NCBI GenBank assembly: GCA_023436175.1
Contig: JAEZKE010000042.1
Span: 1-23,835, forward strand
Origin: Methanobacteriota archaeon
GTDB taxonomy: Archaea; Methanobacteriota; Methanobacteria; Methanobacteriales; Methanobacteriaceae
Direction of reading: 5' to 3'
Length of the DNA stretch: 23,835 bases
In this document: positions 16,501 through 22,872 of the stretch, one piece after another
Layout of the letters: the number at the start of each line of letters is the position of its first letter
How positions within the stretch are numbered: position 1 is the first letter of the stretch
Program-made: the position numbers and the translations under genes
The notes under the pieces: generated by a model
The model's database searches: none
Seen by the model: only the letters and a program-made list of their open reading frames with translations
Told to the model about the DNA's origin: nothing

Positions 16501-17734
16501 AATGGCCGAAAAAGAAATAGAGGAAAATCTCAAAAAATTGGACATGCTTAATAAAGTAATTGTAACTGCAAACCGTTCTGATAATCTTCAATATCTTTTA
16601 AAGAGCATATTAGATCTTATTTTAGAATTTATGGATTTTGAAGGAGGAGGCATATTTTTAATCGACTCGAATGAGAACATAGCTAAAATGGAGTATTTTA
16701 CAGGACTTCCACATGATTTCATCGATGTTGTTGACAATGTTAAAATTTATGAATATCCATATAATGAAGTTTGTATCCATGGAAAATCAAAGTTTATAGA
16801 TGAATATGCTACGGATTATCCTGAATTTTTAAAACCATGGTGGTTTAAAGCACTTGTTGCAGTTCCCATATATTCAAAAGAGAAGATAATAGGATCATTT
16901 AATCTGATAAGCAAAAATAGGCATAGTTTTACAGATAATGAAAAAAATCTAATAAATTCAATTGGTCGGGAGATAGGAAGTACAATTTCTAAACTCATCA
17001 CTGAAGAAAAAATGAAGAAATTGATAACAGAATTAAAGCATTCCAACAGTGAACTTCAGCAGTTTGCATATGTCACTTCTCACGATTTGCAGGAGCCACT
17101 CAGGACCATTGCAAGTTTTACACAATTGTTAGGGCGTCGTTATAAAGGTAAATTTGACAGTGATGCAGATGAATTCATGGACTACATCGTGGAAGCATCG
17201 GTTAGAATGAAACAAATGATTCTTGATTTACTTGAATATTCAAGATTGGCAAGGGTAGGGAAAAAATGTAAGCCCTTAAAAATTGAAAATATGCTTCTTA
17301 ATATTTTTGATAATTTAAATCTTCTAATTAGAGAGAATAAAGCGGAAATTACCTATGGAACTCTTCCTACGGTACTTGCAGATGAAAGTCAAATTTTTCG
17401 AGTATTTCAGAATTTAATTGAGAACGCTATAAAATTTAGAAAGCCTGACGAAAACCCCAAAATACATATTTCCTCATATTTTGATGAAGAAAATGATGAG
17501 TATGTCTTCAGCGTATCTGATAATGGCATTGGAATTGAAGATCAGTATTTTAACCGTATTTTCACATTATTTCAGAGATTGCATACGAAAGAAGAATATG
17601 AAGGAACTGGAATTGGATTATCAATTTCTAAAAGAATCATTGAAAGTCACGGCGGTAAAATGTGGGTTGAATCAGAGTATGGTGCTGGATCAACTTTTTA
17701 CTTCACCATCCTTCAAAAATCTTCGATTTATTGA
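13583..17734 (+). CDS. Cytosolic hybrid REC-PAS6-GAF histidine kinase
   Basis: A 1383-residue protein without membrane segments. The N-terminal receiver (1-120) has Glu10/Asp11, phosphoacceptor Asp55, Thr83 and Lys105. Approximate order after it: PAS1 153-278, coiled coil 285-325, PAS2 328-446, PAS3 458-583, PAS4 593-713, PAS5 722-840, PAS6 846-972, GAF 992-1136, HisKA 1151-1225 with His1167 in TSHDLQEPLR, HATPase 1263-1379 with QNLIENAIKFR, DNGIGI and GTGIGLSI. The kinase core is a close paralogue of kinases 1 and 2, but the PAS modules are more diverged. PAS3 carries the variant PFYGFKRPILIDL. GTG 13583 follows AGGGGT. The separate promoter suggests independent control. The input is unknown and no output domain is present. 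Confidence 0.93.
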   Translation: MSKAKILIVEDEGITALNIKGLLENWGYENPLIALSSKDIFQVVVQYRPNLILMDINLNEEMDGIEIAKQLQTNFDIPIIYLTAHCDEAIIERTKLTAHYGYIVKPFNNEELKVTIDQALYRYRMENKLKNANKRLQIELEEKERVQKELKKSEEKFRGIVEQSHDGIALIDKNGSIIEWNHGIEEITGLKREHILGKTMWNMPNELYTEEKSHKLHAHFKTNVLQFLNNKNYNLEGKQFENEIQNFNGSKKVIQVRHFPIKTDSSEIIASIVHDITKQKRMEEELKIAKNNLELKVRKRTRELIKSNEELKKEISERKQAEEALIESRNYLDKIINSIGDPVFVKDKEHRWVLLNDAFSKLMGYSREELLGKSDYDILSPHEASIFWDIDEEVFKTGIENVNEEEVTDSNNNLHKLVTKKTLYIDNSGNKYLVAVIRDVTELKKVEEEKKIEHQRLMDIIEFLPDATFVINKDSKVIAWNRAIEKMTGLPKNKILGKGDYAYSVPFYGFKRPILIDLIFSQVNEVEHLYDHAGKEGNSLCADIFIQNMYEGKGAFVWGVASPFYDDDGNFMGAIESIRDISRSKKIEMMLKESEEKYRELFNNANDMIALTELKDDGTLGQYIEVNDVASQRLGYTREELLKMTPKDLVAPENLFEMRDPARKLFKNGNVTFEIVHVTKDGRKIPVEINSHLFKLKGKNLLLAIIRDITERQKAEKAIKKSEAYYKTIFENTGAATFIVEEDTTISLVNAEFEKLCGYSKEEIECIKSWKEFVSSDYVVKMEEYHNLRRIDPSLAPRNYETKFVDKHGNVRDALITIAMIPGTKKSLASLLDITDEKIIIDALRESEAQLKIAMDMAKLVHWEYDVDLDLYTFDDQFYKLYGTTMDREGGSKMSSEEYARKFLPPEESHIVKEGIAKALETDDPNFSRNVEHSILMADGEKRFILVRSEIIKDMDGRTIKTHGVNQDITERKMAEKEIEENLKKLDMLNKVIVTANRSDNLQYLLKSILDLILEFMDFEGGGIFLIDSNENIAKMEYFTGLPHDFIDVVDNVKIYEYPYNEVCIHGKSKFIDEYATDYPEFLKPWWFKALVAVPIYSKEKIIGSFNLISKNRHSFTDNEKNLINSIGREIGSTISKLITEEKMKKLITELKHSNSELQQFAYVTSHDLQEPLRTIASFTQLLGRRYKGKFDSDADEFMDYIVEASVRMKQMILDLLEYSRLARVGKKCKPLKIENMLLNIFDNLNLLIRENKAEITYGTLPTVLADESQIFRVFQNLIENAIKFRKPDENPKIHISSYFDEENDEYVFSVSDNGIGIEDQYFNRIFTLFQRLHTKEEYEGTGIGLSISKRIIESHGGKMWVESEYGAGSTFYFTILQKSSIY

Positions 17735-17737
17735 TGT

Positions 17738-17827
17738 TTGAAAAACCAAATGTTTTTCAACCTCAAAAATTTAAGAATTTTTTGACGGCATGCAAAACCG
17801 TAGGTCTTTAAAATCATAGATTTTTTT
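17738..17827 (+). terminator. Tandem hairpins and T-run after kinase 3
   Basis: TTGAAAAAC (17738-17746) pairs with GTTTTTCAA (17752-17760). A second stem with one bulge spans 17763-17785. AAAATC (17810-17815) pairs with GATTTT (17819-17824) and runs into T residues to 17827. The row begins 4 bases after the stop. It is most simply a termination region, though a small RNA cannot be excluded. Confidence 0.5.
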
Positions 17828-18027
17828 GGCTTAAAATGATTTAAAGCTATTTTTCAGTTAATATATCTATTTTTTGAAATTTATAATGATTTTTGGGTAC
17901 TTTTTCCTTTAAATATTTTAAGATATGAGGATATTATATCTATAGATAAAATTTATGATGGAATCAAACCTTTTTATGGTAAAAAACCTTCAATTCTGAT
18001 TAAATTTCTGGCCATTTATCATAAGAG

Positions 18028-18035
18028 TTATATAT
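18028..18035 (+). promoter_or_regulatory. TATA box for the small membrane protein, probable leaderless mRNA
   Basis: TTATATAT is centred about 28 bases before the ATG at 18060, the usual distance to an archaeal transcription start. No Shine-Dalgarno lies between, so the message probably starts at or within a few bases of the ATG. Confidence 0.55.
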
Positions 18036-18059
18036 GATCTAACAACAAATATAATAGTC

Positions 18060-18200
18060 ATGAAATCCGATGCAAGACCTCAGATAATTGGAATAATAGC
18101 GATAATCTTTGGTATACTTATACTCATATTTCCGCCGTTACTCAATTATTTAGTTGGGATTTTCTTAATAGCTTACGGAATATTAGAAGTCATTAAATAG
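18060..18200 (+). CDS. Small membrane protein, DUF3096-like
   Basis: A 46-residue protein starting MKSDARPQIIG and ending GILEVIK. Two hydrophobic stretches, about residues 9-25 and 27-42, are separated by FPPLLNY. This layout of Ile/Leu-rich helix, LIFP, LLNY(L/I)VGI and Tyr-Gly-Ile matches the short DUF3096 family found in many methanogens and bacteria, whose function is unknown. No ribosome binding site is visible, but a TATA box at 18028-18035 is placed for leaderless transcription. A strong hairpin follows 41 bases after the stop. The arrangement of promoter, short ORF and terminator supports a real gene. Confidence 0.75.
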   Translation: MKSDARPQIIGIIAIIFGILILIFPPLLNYLVGIFLIAYGILEVIK

Positions 18201-18241
18201 CACGGAAACACCGAATACTCATAAACTATTTTTTTTCCACT

Positions 18242-18285
18242 CAAAAATCTTTCATTTGAAAGATTTTTGCAGGGTTTTTATTTTT
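18242..18285 (+). terminator. 12-bp hairpin terminator
   Basis: CAAAAATCTTTC (18242-18253) pairs perfectly with GAAAGATTTTTG (18258-18269) around loop ATTT. GTTTTTATTTTT follows at 18274-18285. It serves the + strand small membrane-protein gene and lies just beyond the end of the convergent PP-loop gene. Confidence 0.75.
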
Positions 18286-18289
18286 AAAA

Positions 18290-19309
18290 TCAAATAATTT
18301 TCATTATCATTTCAAGTGCTTCCCCTGGTTCTAATATTCCCGCGCGCGTCTCTCTTAACACTCTTTGTATGGAAAATTTTCTCATATGTGGATATTTTTT
18401 ATGTACTTCATTTATAAGTGGACAGCCATAACCCCCTTTTTTAAAAATACCATATTTAGAAGCTATATTTTTTATTTCACCCTTTGTAACAGAAAGCATT
18501 GCAGGTAAATTTATCTTTATAATATCTTCACCTGTGACAATGGATTGATTTCCAGTTGATAGAAGATCCCCATAAATTAAAAATTCTATTTTATTTTCTT
18601 TTGCATAATCTAAAACTGCACCTTCAATAACTTTAGAGCATCTTCCACATGGATGGAATCTACCTTCAAGAGAATCCTTGATTATGTCGTCCATTTCCAC
18701 ATTGACATATACATGTTTTACATTTAGTTTATCACTTAAAGCTTCCACATTCTTCTGGAAATATTTGGGAAGGATTATATTTCCAGGATTTACAGTAACT
18801 GCAATGGGGTTAAATCCCATAAGTTTAGCTATAATAATGGAAAAACTGCTGTCTACTCCTCCAGATAGTGCTACAACTGCCCGATTATTTTTAGACTCTT
18901 TAACATTCCAATCCTGTAAAATATCTTCAAAATCATTGATATTTTCAAGTCTCTGGCTTAAAAGATGATGGAGATTTTCAAGTGGTAGGGAATCTGTTAA
19001 TTTTACATTCTTTAATAAGTCATTTAATTTCTCTACTGTCAATTTCATTTTATATTCTCTAAGTAAAATGTCAGGATAAGCTTCTACATGAATAGAATTA
19101 ATATTCAGCTCTTCTTTAAGTTTTCCAACTACCCATCCACCTTTTCCTATTACTGCAGATTTTTCAGGTCTATCTGGGGTTATAATACGCATAACGCCGC
19201 TGCTTTCATCAAATATTATGTCTTTAACAGAAGGTTTCACATTTTCATGACCTATTTCTTCTCTTATTCTACATATGCGGCTTATTATATCTTCTTTTTC
19301 AAATTTCAA
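18290..19309 (-). CDS. KH-domain plus PP-loop ATPase, probable RNA-modifying enzyme
   Basis: A 339-residue protein. The N-terminal part has a KH-type RNA-binding motif, VIGKGGWVVGKL at residues 53-64. The C-terminal half is a PP-loop ATP pyrophosphatase domain with SGGVDSS at 149-155, the adenylating motif of ThiI, TtcA, TtuA, MnmA and related enzymes. Cys221 and Cys224 (HPCGRC) plus Cys296 (GYGCPL) recall the three cysteines that hold an Fe-S cluster in TtcA and TtuA tRNA thiolases. Thiolation or another activation of an RNA base is therefore plausible but unproven; a nucleotide alpha-hydrolase of other function is the alternative. TTG at 19309 is chosen because GGAGTG lies 5 bases before it. 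It converges on the small membrane-protein gene. Confidence 0.85.
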   Translation of the reverse strand: MKFEKEDIISRICRIREEIGHENVKPSVKDIIFDESSGVMRIITPDRPEKSAVIGKGGWVVGKLKEELNINSIHVEAYPDILLREYKMKLTVEKLNDLLKNVKLTDSLPLENLHHLLSQRLENINDFEDILQDWNVKESKNNRAVVALSGGVDSSFSIIIAKLMGFNPIAVTVNPGNIILPKYFQKNVEALSDKLNVKHVYVNVEMDDIIKDSLEGRFHPCGRCSKVIEGAVLDYAKENKIEFLIYGDLLSTGNQSIVTGEDIIKINLPAMLSVTKGEIKNIASKYGIFKKGGYGCPLINEVHKKYPHMRKFSIQRVLRETRAGILEPGEALEMIMKII

Positions 19310-19932
19310 GCTTACACTCCATTAAGTTATGTATAATTTTAAGTTTTAATATGGTCTAAATGATTTAATTTATTTAGTGTATAATATGTTATATATGTGA
19401 AATTGATCTATTAAAAAGGTATAAAAATCTATAAATACCAAATTATCTAATTTAAACCATTATAATTAGTATATACCTACATTAAACTCCTTTTTCATAA
19501 AAATAAGATTTAAATGTTCTTTTTAACAATTTAAATATATATCTAACTATTTTTTAAATATAAATAATACTATTAGATATTTGATGCCATAATAAAGATC
19601 ATTTATTATATATTTATATAATAGTTATGATAAATATTTAATTCCCTAGAAATTGCGGGTCTTGAGCCAAAAGTTTTCAGTATATCGTTTATTCTGACAT
19701 TTTCAATAAATTTATCTTAATTTACGGGTTCTATTTATGTGGAAAATGAAAAATGTAGTTATATTTTTCAAAATAAAATGTTATTTGATTTTTCCTGCCG
19801 TAAATCCTTGTATTTTCACAAATAGTTTGAGTAAATGGGCCTGCAAACAGATTGAAAATAAAAAATGATTAATTGTAGGCATAAATTTACAAATTGAAAA
19901 TTTATAGATCTTAGAGTAAGGAGGAGTAACCA
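19310..19932. other. 623-bp AT-rich divergent intergenic region
   Basis: Separates the PP-loop gene on the minus strand from the acetyltransferase on the plus strand and must hold both promoters. Many TATA-like strings occur (for example near 19388-19398 and 19704-19714) and I cannot choose between them. A nested set of complementary arms occupies 19720-19805. No ORF of substance is seen on either strand. Confidence 0.5.
19720..19805 (+). other. Candidate structured RNA or leader element
   Basis: Three stems nest inside one another. ATTTACGG (19720-19727) pairs with CCGTAAAT (19798-19805). GGAAAA (19741-19746) pairs with TTTTCC (19790-19795). GAAAAATGT (19748-19756) pairs with ATATTTTTC (19761-19769) with one G-U and an AGTT loop. 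The element ends 127 bases before the acetyltransferase start. Chance pairing is likely enough in AT-rich DNA that this stays tentative. Confidence 0.3.
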
Positions 19933-20571
19933 GTGCCAATATTTAAAGATTTATGGGGTGAGAAAAGAGGCTTAAAAAGCATTTTTTTAGGGTCTCCAAA
20001 TCCAAATGAAAATTTTGGAATTCAAAATAGTGCAACAATTGGGCTAAAATATAAAAAAGGAAGTAAAACCCCTATAATTGGCAAAAATTCAGTTATTCGT
20101 TCAAATACAGTTATATATAATGATGTTAATATTGGAAATAATTTTAAGACAGGACATAATGTTCTAATTCGAGAAAAAACTACCATAGGTAACAATGTCC
20201 TTGTTGGAACTAACACCGTTGTTGAGGGAAACTGTAAAATAGGGAGTAATGTAAGTATTCAATCAAATGTGTATATCCCTACTGACTCGTTAATAGAAGA
20301 TTATGTATTTATTGGACCATGTGCATGTTTTACTAATGATAGATATCCTGTAAGGGTTGATTATGAACTTAAAGGGCCAGTTATAATGGAAGGTGCTTCA
20401 ATTGGGGCAAATTCAACATTTTTATCAGGTATTGAAGTTGGGGAGGGAGCTATGGTCGCAGCAGGTGCAATTGTAACCAGAGATGTTCCTCCTTTTTATC
20501 TTGCAATAGGGGCTCCGGCTAGATTACGACCTCTTCCACCACAATTTAATGTTCTAAATAAAATAAAATAA
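19933..20571 (+). CDS. Left-handed beta-helix acyl/acetyltransferase
   Basis: A 212-residue protein made largely of hexapeptide repeats (IGKNSVIRSNTVIYNDV, IGNNVLVGTNTVV, IGSNVSIQSNVYI), the left-handed beta-helix of acetyl-CoA dependent transferases. FIGPCACFTNDRYP near residues 127-140 matches the loop of nucleotide-amino-sugar N-acetyltransferases such as WlbB/QdtC. A C-terminal AAGAIVTRDVPPFYLAIGAPAR segment (about 175-197) is also typical. It probably acetylates an amino sugar for a surface polymer, though no other sugar genes are nearby. GTG 19933 follows AAGGAGG at 19918-19924. It converges with the SPFH gene over a shared terminator. Confidence 0.87.
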   Translation: MPIFKDLWGEKRGLKSIFLGSPNPNENFGIQNSATIGLKYKKGSKTPIIGKNSVIRSNTVIYNDVNIGNNFKTGHNVLIREKTTIGNNVLVGTNTVVEGNCKIGSNVSIQSNVYIPTDSLIEDYVFIGPCACFTNDRYPVRVDYELKGPVIMEGASIGANSTFLSGIEVGEGAMVAAGAIVTRDVPPFYLAIGAPARLRPLPPQFNVLNKIK

Positions 20572-20595
20572 CAAGATAAAAATTAATTTATCTTG
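20572..20595. terminator. Bidirectional terminator between acetyltransferase and SPFH genes
   Basis: CAAGATAAA (20572-20580) and TTTATCTTG (20587-20595) form a 9-bp stem. Read on the minus strand it is followed by a T-rich run (TTATTTTATTTTATTT), ideal for the SPFH transcript. On the plus strand it begins directly after the acetyltransferase stop. Confidence 0.7.
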
Positions 20596-20605
20596 AATGG
20601 ATGTT

Positions 20606-21562
20606 TTAAATATCTGTTTTTACTTTTACTTTCATAGGCTGTATTTCGTTAGCTTCTTTATTTTCTTTTTCTTTAAAGAGTTCAGAAATACCTGCTATTG
20701 ATCCTAAAACTCCTGAAGTTTCAAGAGGTAGGAATATTTTTGTTGCTTTTCCATCTGCAACTTTTTGAAGAGCTTCCATGTATTTAATAGCTAGAAGGTC
20801 GTTTGTAGGGTTTCCTTCATGTATTGCACTGTACACTGTAAGTATTGCCTTTGCTTCACCCTCTGCAATAGCAATTTCTTGATATTTATCTGCATCTGCA
20901 ACTTTCATTATAGCTTCTGCTTTACCTTCAGCTTCAAGAATAGCTGCCTGTTTATCCCCTTCTGCTTTTTTAATTTCAGACTGTTTGTATCCTTCAGCTT
21001 CGAGAATTGCAGCTCTTTTCATCCTTTCAGCTTTCATCTGTTTGGACATGGCTTCTACAATATCTTTTGGAGGTTCGATTTTTTGAATTTCAACACGAAC
21101 AACTCTGGTACCCCATTTATCAGTTGCAAGATCTAAAACTTCTCTTAACTGCGAATTTATTTTCTCACGAGAAGTAAGTGTCTGATCAAGCTCTAAATCA
21201 CCAATAATATTTCTTAAATTTGTTTGTGCAAGTTTAGTAATAGCCTGATAAAAATTAACTACATTATAAACTGCGTTAAATGGATCCACAACTTCATAAA
21301 AGATTACACAGTCTACAACAACAACTGTGTTATCTTTAGTTATAACTTCCTGTGGCGGGACATCTACTACCTGTTCCCTTAAATCTACTTTTCTAATAGT
21401 TTCTACAAATGGAACAACTATTACAAGTCCACTTTCAACGGTCCGATTGTATTTACCGAGTCTTTCAACAACTCCTTTCTCATAAGGTCTTAAAATTTTG
21501 ACACCTTTAAATGCTACAACCAGTAAGACCAGAATAATTAAAATTGCTACCCATAAATCCAT
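20606..21562 (-). CDS. SPFH/stomatin-like membrane protein (slipin)
   Basis: A 318-residue member of the stomatin/prohibitin family. An N-terminal hydrophobic anchor (about residues 4-18) is followed by the SPFH domain (about 24-190; ILRPYEKGVVERLGKYNR, VDVPPQEVITKDN, RVVRVEIQKIEPP). A charged Ala/Glu coiled coil (about 175-245) and an Ala/Gly-containing tail follow. Such proteins oligomerise on the inner face of the membrane and organise microdomains. Archaeal homologues such as PH1511 are cut by a partner NfeD-type protease. ATG at 21562 has AGGAGA on the minus strand at 21569-21574. The upstream neighbour is a short NfeD, the usual partner. Confidence 0.93.
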   Translation of the reverse strand: MDLWVAILIILVLLVVAFKGVKILRPYEKGVVERLGKYNRTVESGLVIVVPFVETIRKVDLREQVVDVPPQEVITKDNTVVVVDCVIFYEVVDPFNAVYNVVNFYQAITKLAQTNLRNIIGDLELDQTLTSREKINSQLREVLDLATDKWGTRVVRVEIQKIEPPKDIVEAMSKQMKAERMKRAAILEAEGYKQSEIKKAEGDKQAAILEAEGKAEAIMKVADADKYQEIAIAEGEAKAILTVYSAIHEGNPTNDLLAIKYMEALQKVADGKATKIFLPLETSGVLGSIAGISELFKEKENKEANEIQPMKVKVKTDI

Positions 21563-21597
21563 TTTAACTCTCCTTTCTAATTTTTTTTGTTATTTAA

Positions 21598-21609
21598 GCA
21601 TATAATATG
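21598..21609 (-). promoter_or_regulatory. TATA box for the SPFH gene
   Basis: On the minus strand CATATTATATGC is centred about 42 bases before the SPFH ATG, leaving a leader of roughly 15-20 bases with the ribosome site. It suggests transcription separate from nfeD. Confidence 0.4.
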
Positions 21610-21736
21610 ATTTATGTTAAAATACTGGATTATCACTTATTAATCTTTTGATCAGTAAATTGATTTAGCGATATAAACTGATTTAAGGAATTTTTAGACA
21701 ATTAAAAAATAAATTAATCGTGATAAATTTATGATT

Positions 21737-22162
21737 TTATAGTACCTGTTTAACTACCAGCTTTATACCTTCTATTTTTTCAACTAAAACAGAGGTTCCT
21801 TCTTCTATTTCCTGATCAGATATTGCCCTCCATGTATCTCCACTGATTCTTACAACTCCTCCATTTTTTGGGGATATTTCTTCAATTACTATTCCTTTTT
21901 CACCAATTAATCTGTCTGAAGCTGCTTTTTTTGTTGGCATGCCGTGCGTAATTTTTTTAGCGAAGGGTCTTGAAAGGGCAAGAAGAATTATGGATACTAA
22001 AATAAATGCAATAAATTGGGTGGTCTCAGAAAATCCAAGGTAGCTAAGAACTGCAGCTACTGATGCACCCACTCCAAACCATAAAATAAAAAATCCTGCT
22101 GTTATTAATTCTCCAATAAAACATATAGCTGCTATTAAAATCCATATTTGTAACCCTATCAT
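21737..22162 (-). CDS. nfeD: Short NfeD-like membrane protein
   Basis: A 141-residue protein. Three hydrophobic segments (about residues 4-22, 25-44 and 48-68) are followed by a soluble OB-fold domain (about 88-141) with GEKGIVIEEISPKNGGVVRI. This is the short NfeD type without the N-terminal ClpP-like protease part, so it cannot cleave the SPFH protein itself and more likely acts as a structural partner. ATG 22162 is preferred over ATG 22207 because GAGG on the minus strand (22170-22173) is 7 bases before it and a TATA box at 22211-22218 would place the transcript start after 22207. The gene lies 174 bases upstream of the SPFH gene. Confidence 0.9.
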   Translation of the reverse strand: MIGLQIWILIAAICFIGELITAGFFILWFGVGASVAAVLSYLGFSETTQFIAFILVSIILLALSRPFAKKITHGMPTKKAASDRLIGEKGIVIEEISPKNGGVVRISGDTWRAISDQEIEEGTSVLVEKIEGIKLVVKQVL

Positions 22163-22210
22163 AAAAACGCCTCTTTTAAATGAATATGTATGGAAATTTA
22201 ATCTCAAGCC

Positions 22211-22231
22211 ATATAAAAATAGCTATTTTTA
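22211..22231 (-). promoter_or_regulatory. nfeD TATA box overlapped by an 18-bp palindrome
   Basis: On the minus strand TTTTATAT (22211-22218) is about 50 bases before the nfeD ATG. The perfect palindrome TAAAAATAGCTATTTTTA covers 22214-22231, so a dimeric regulator bound there would cover the TATA box and upstream element. Confidence 0.45.
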
Positions 22232-22410
22232 AGGTATTAACAGTTGAATAAATAATTTAAAATTAGTTCCCTAAATTCAATATTAATATTTATAACAGCT
22301 GTTTTTAAAGAATAGTCTTAAGTTTGATAAAAAAGGGATAAATTAATTTATTACTTTGAATTATTCATGAAAAAAATATGGGAAGATTATGTAATTTTTA
22401 ATTAAGGTAA

Positions 22411-22872
22411 TTATCTTCCATAAATCCCCATCAAATGCCCTTCATCTAAAATATTTTCGTTTAAAGCCCTTAAAAACTCTTCTCTTTTAGTTCCAGGGCC
22501 TATATTCAAAGTGGTATCAAGTGCATAAATTCTGAAAAAATATCTGTGTTCTTCACCTTCTGGAGGACATGGACCTCCATAACCAGCGTATCCAAAGTCA
22601 TTTATCCCCTGTATCATGCCCCTTTCAAGATATTCTTTATTTTCTATTTCTGCAGAAAGTTCCATAACATCTGGAGGTATGTTAAAAATAATCCAGTGGG
22701 TCCATGTTCCCATTGGGGCATCTGGGTCCTCACATAAAATAGCGAAACTCATGGTACGTTCTGGCAGTGAATCCCATCGGAGTGGGGGTGAAACATTCAC
22801 GTCATCACATGTGTGTCCTGTTGGTATCAAATTTCCTTCCTCAAAAACATCACTCATAAGGTTTATTCCCAT
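22411..22872 (-). CDS. YbhB/YbcL-type PEBP-family protein
   Basis: A 153-residue phosphatidylethanolamine-binding/Raf-kinase-inhibitor-like protein. The ligand-site motifs are CEDPDAPMGTWTHWIIFNIP (about residues 47-66) and GGPCPPEGEEHRYFFRIYAL (about 98-117), and the N terminus has the usual IPTGHTCDDVNVSPPL. Family members bind anions in a small pocket. The physiological role in prokaryotes is poorly known. It lacks a signal peptide, so it is cytosolic. ATG at 22872 has a strong GGAGG on the minus strand (22879-22883). It is transcribed alone. Confidence 0.93.
   Translation of the reverse strand: MGINLMSDVFEEGNLIPTGHTCDDVNVSPPLRWDSLPERTMSFAILCEDPDAPMGTWTHWIIFNIPPDVMELSAEIENKEYLERGMIQGINDFGYAGYGGPCPPEGEEHRYFFRIYALDTTLNIGPGTKREEFLRALNENILDEGHLMGIYGR

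Larger units (their letters stand above)
17735..18059. other. AT-rich spacer after kinase 3
   Basis: Holds the tandem terminator hairpins at its left end and the TATA box of the small membrane-protein gene at its right end. A slightly GC-richer patch at 17784-17806 contains ACGG pairing with CCGT. I see no gene between. Confidence 0.5.

Noticed and set aside
17481..17741. 86-codon ORF overlapping the 3' end of kinase 3
   Set aside because: It lies in another frame inside the conserved HATPase region, which fully explains the sequence.
22163..22207. Longer nfeD start at 22207
   Set aside because: The extra residues span the Shine-Dalgarno of the 22162 start and lie upstream of the predicted transcript start.
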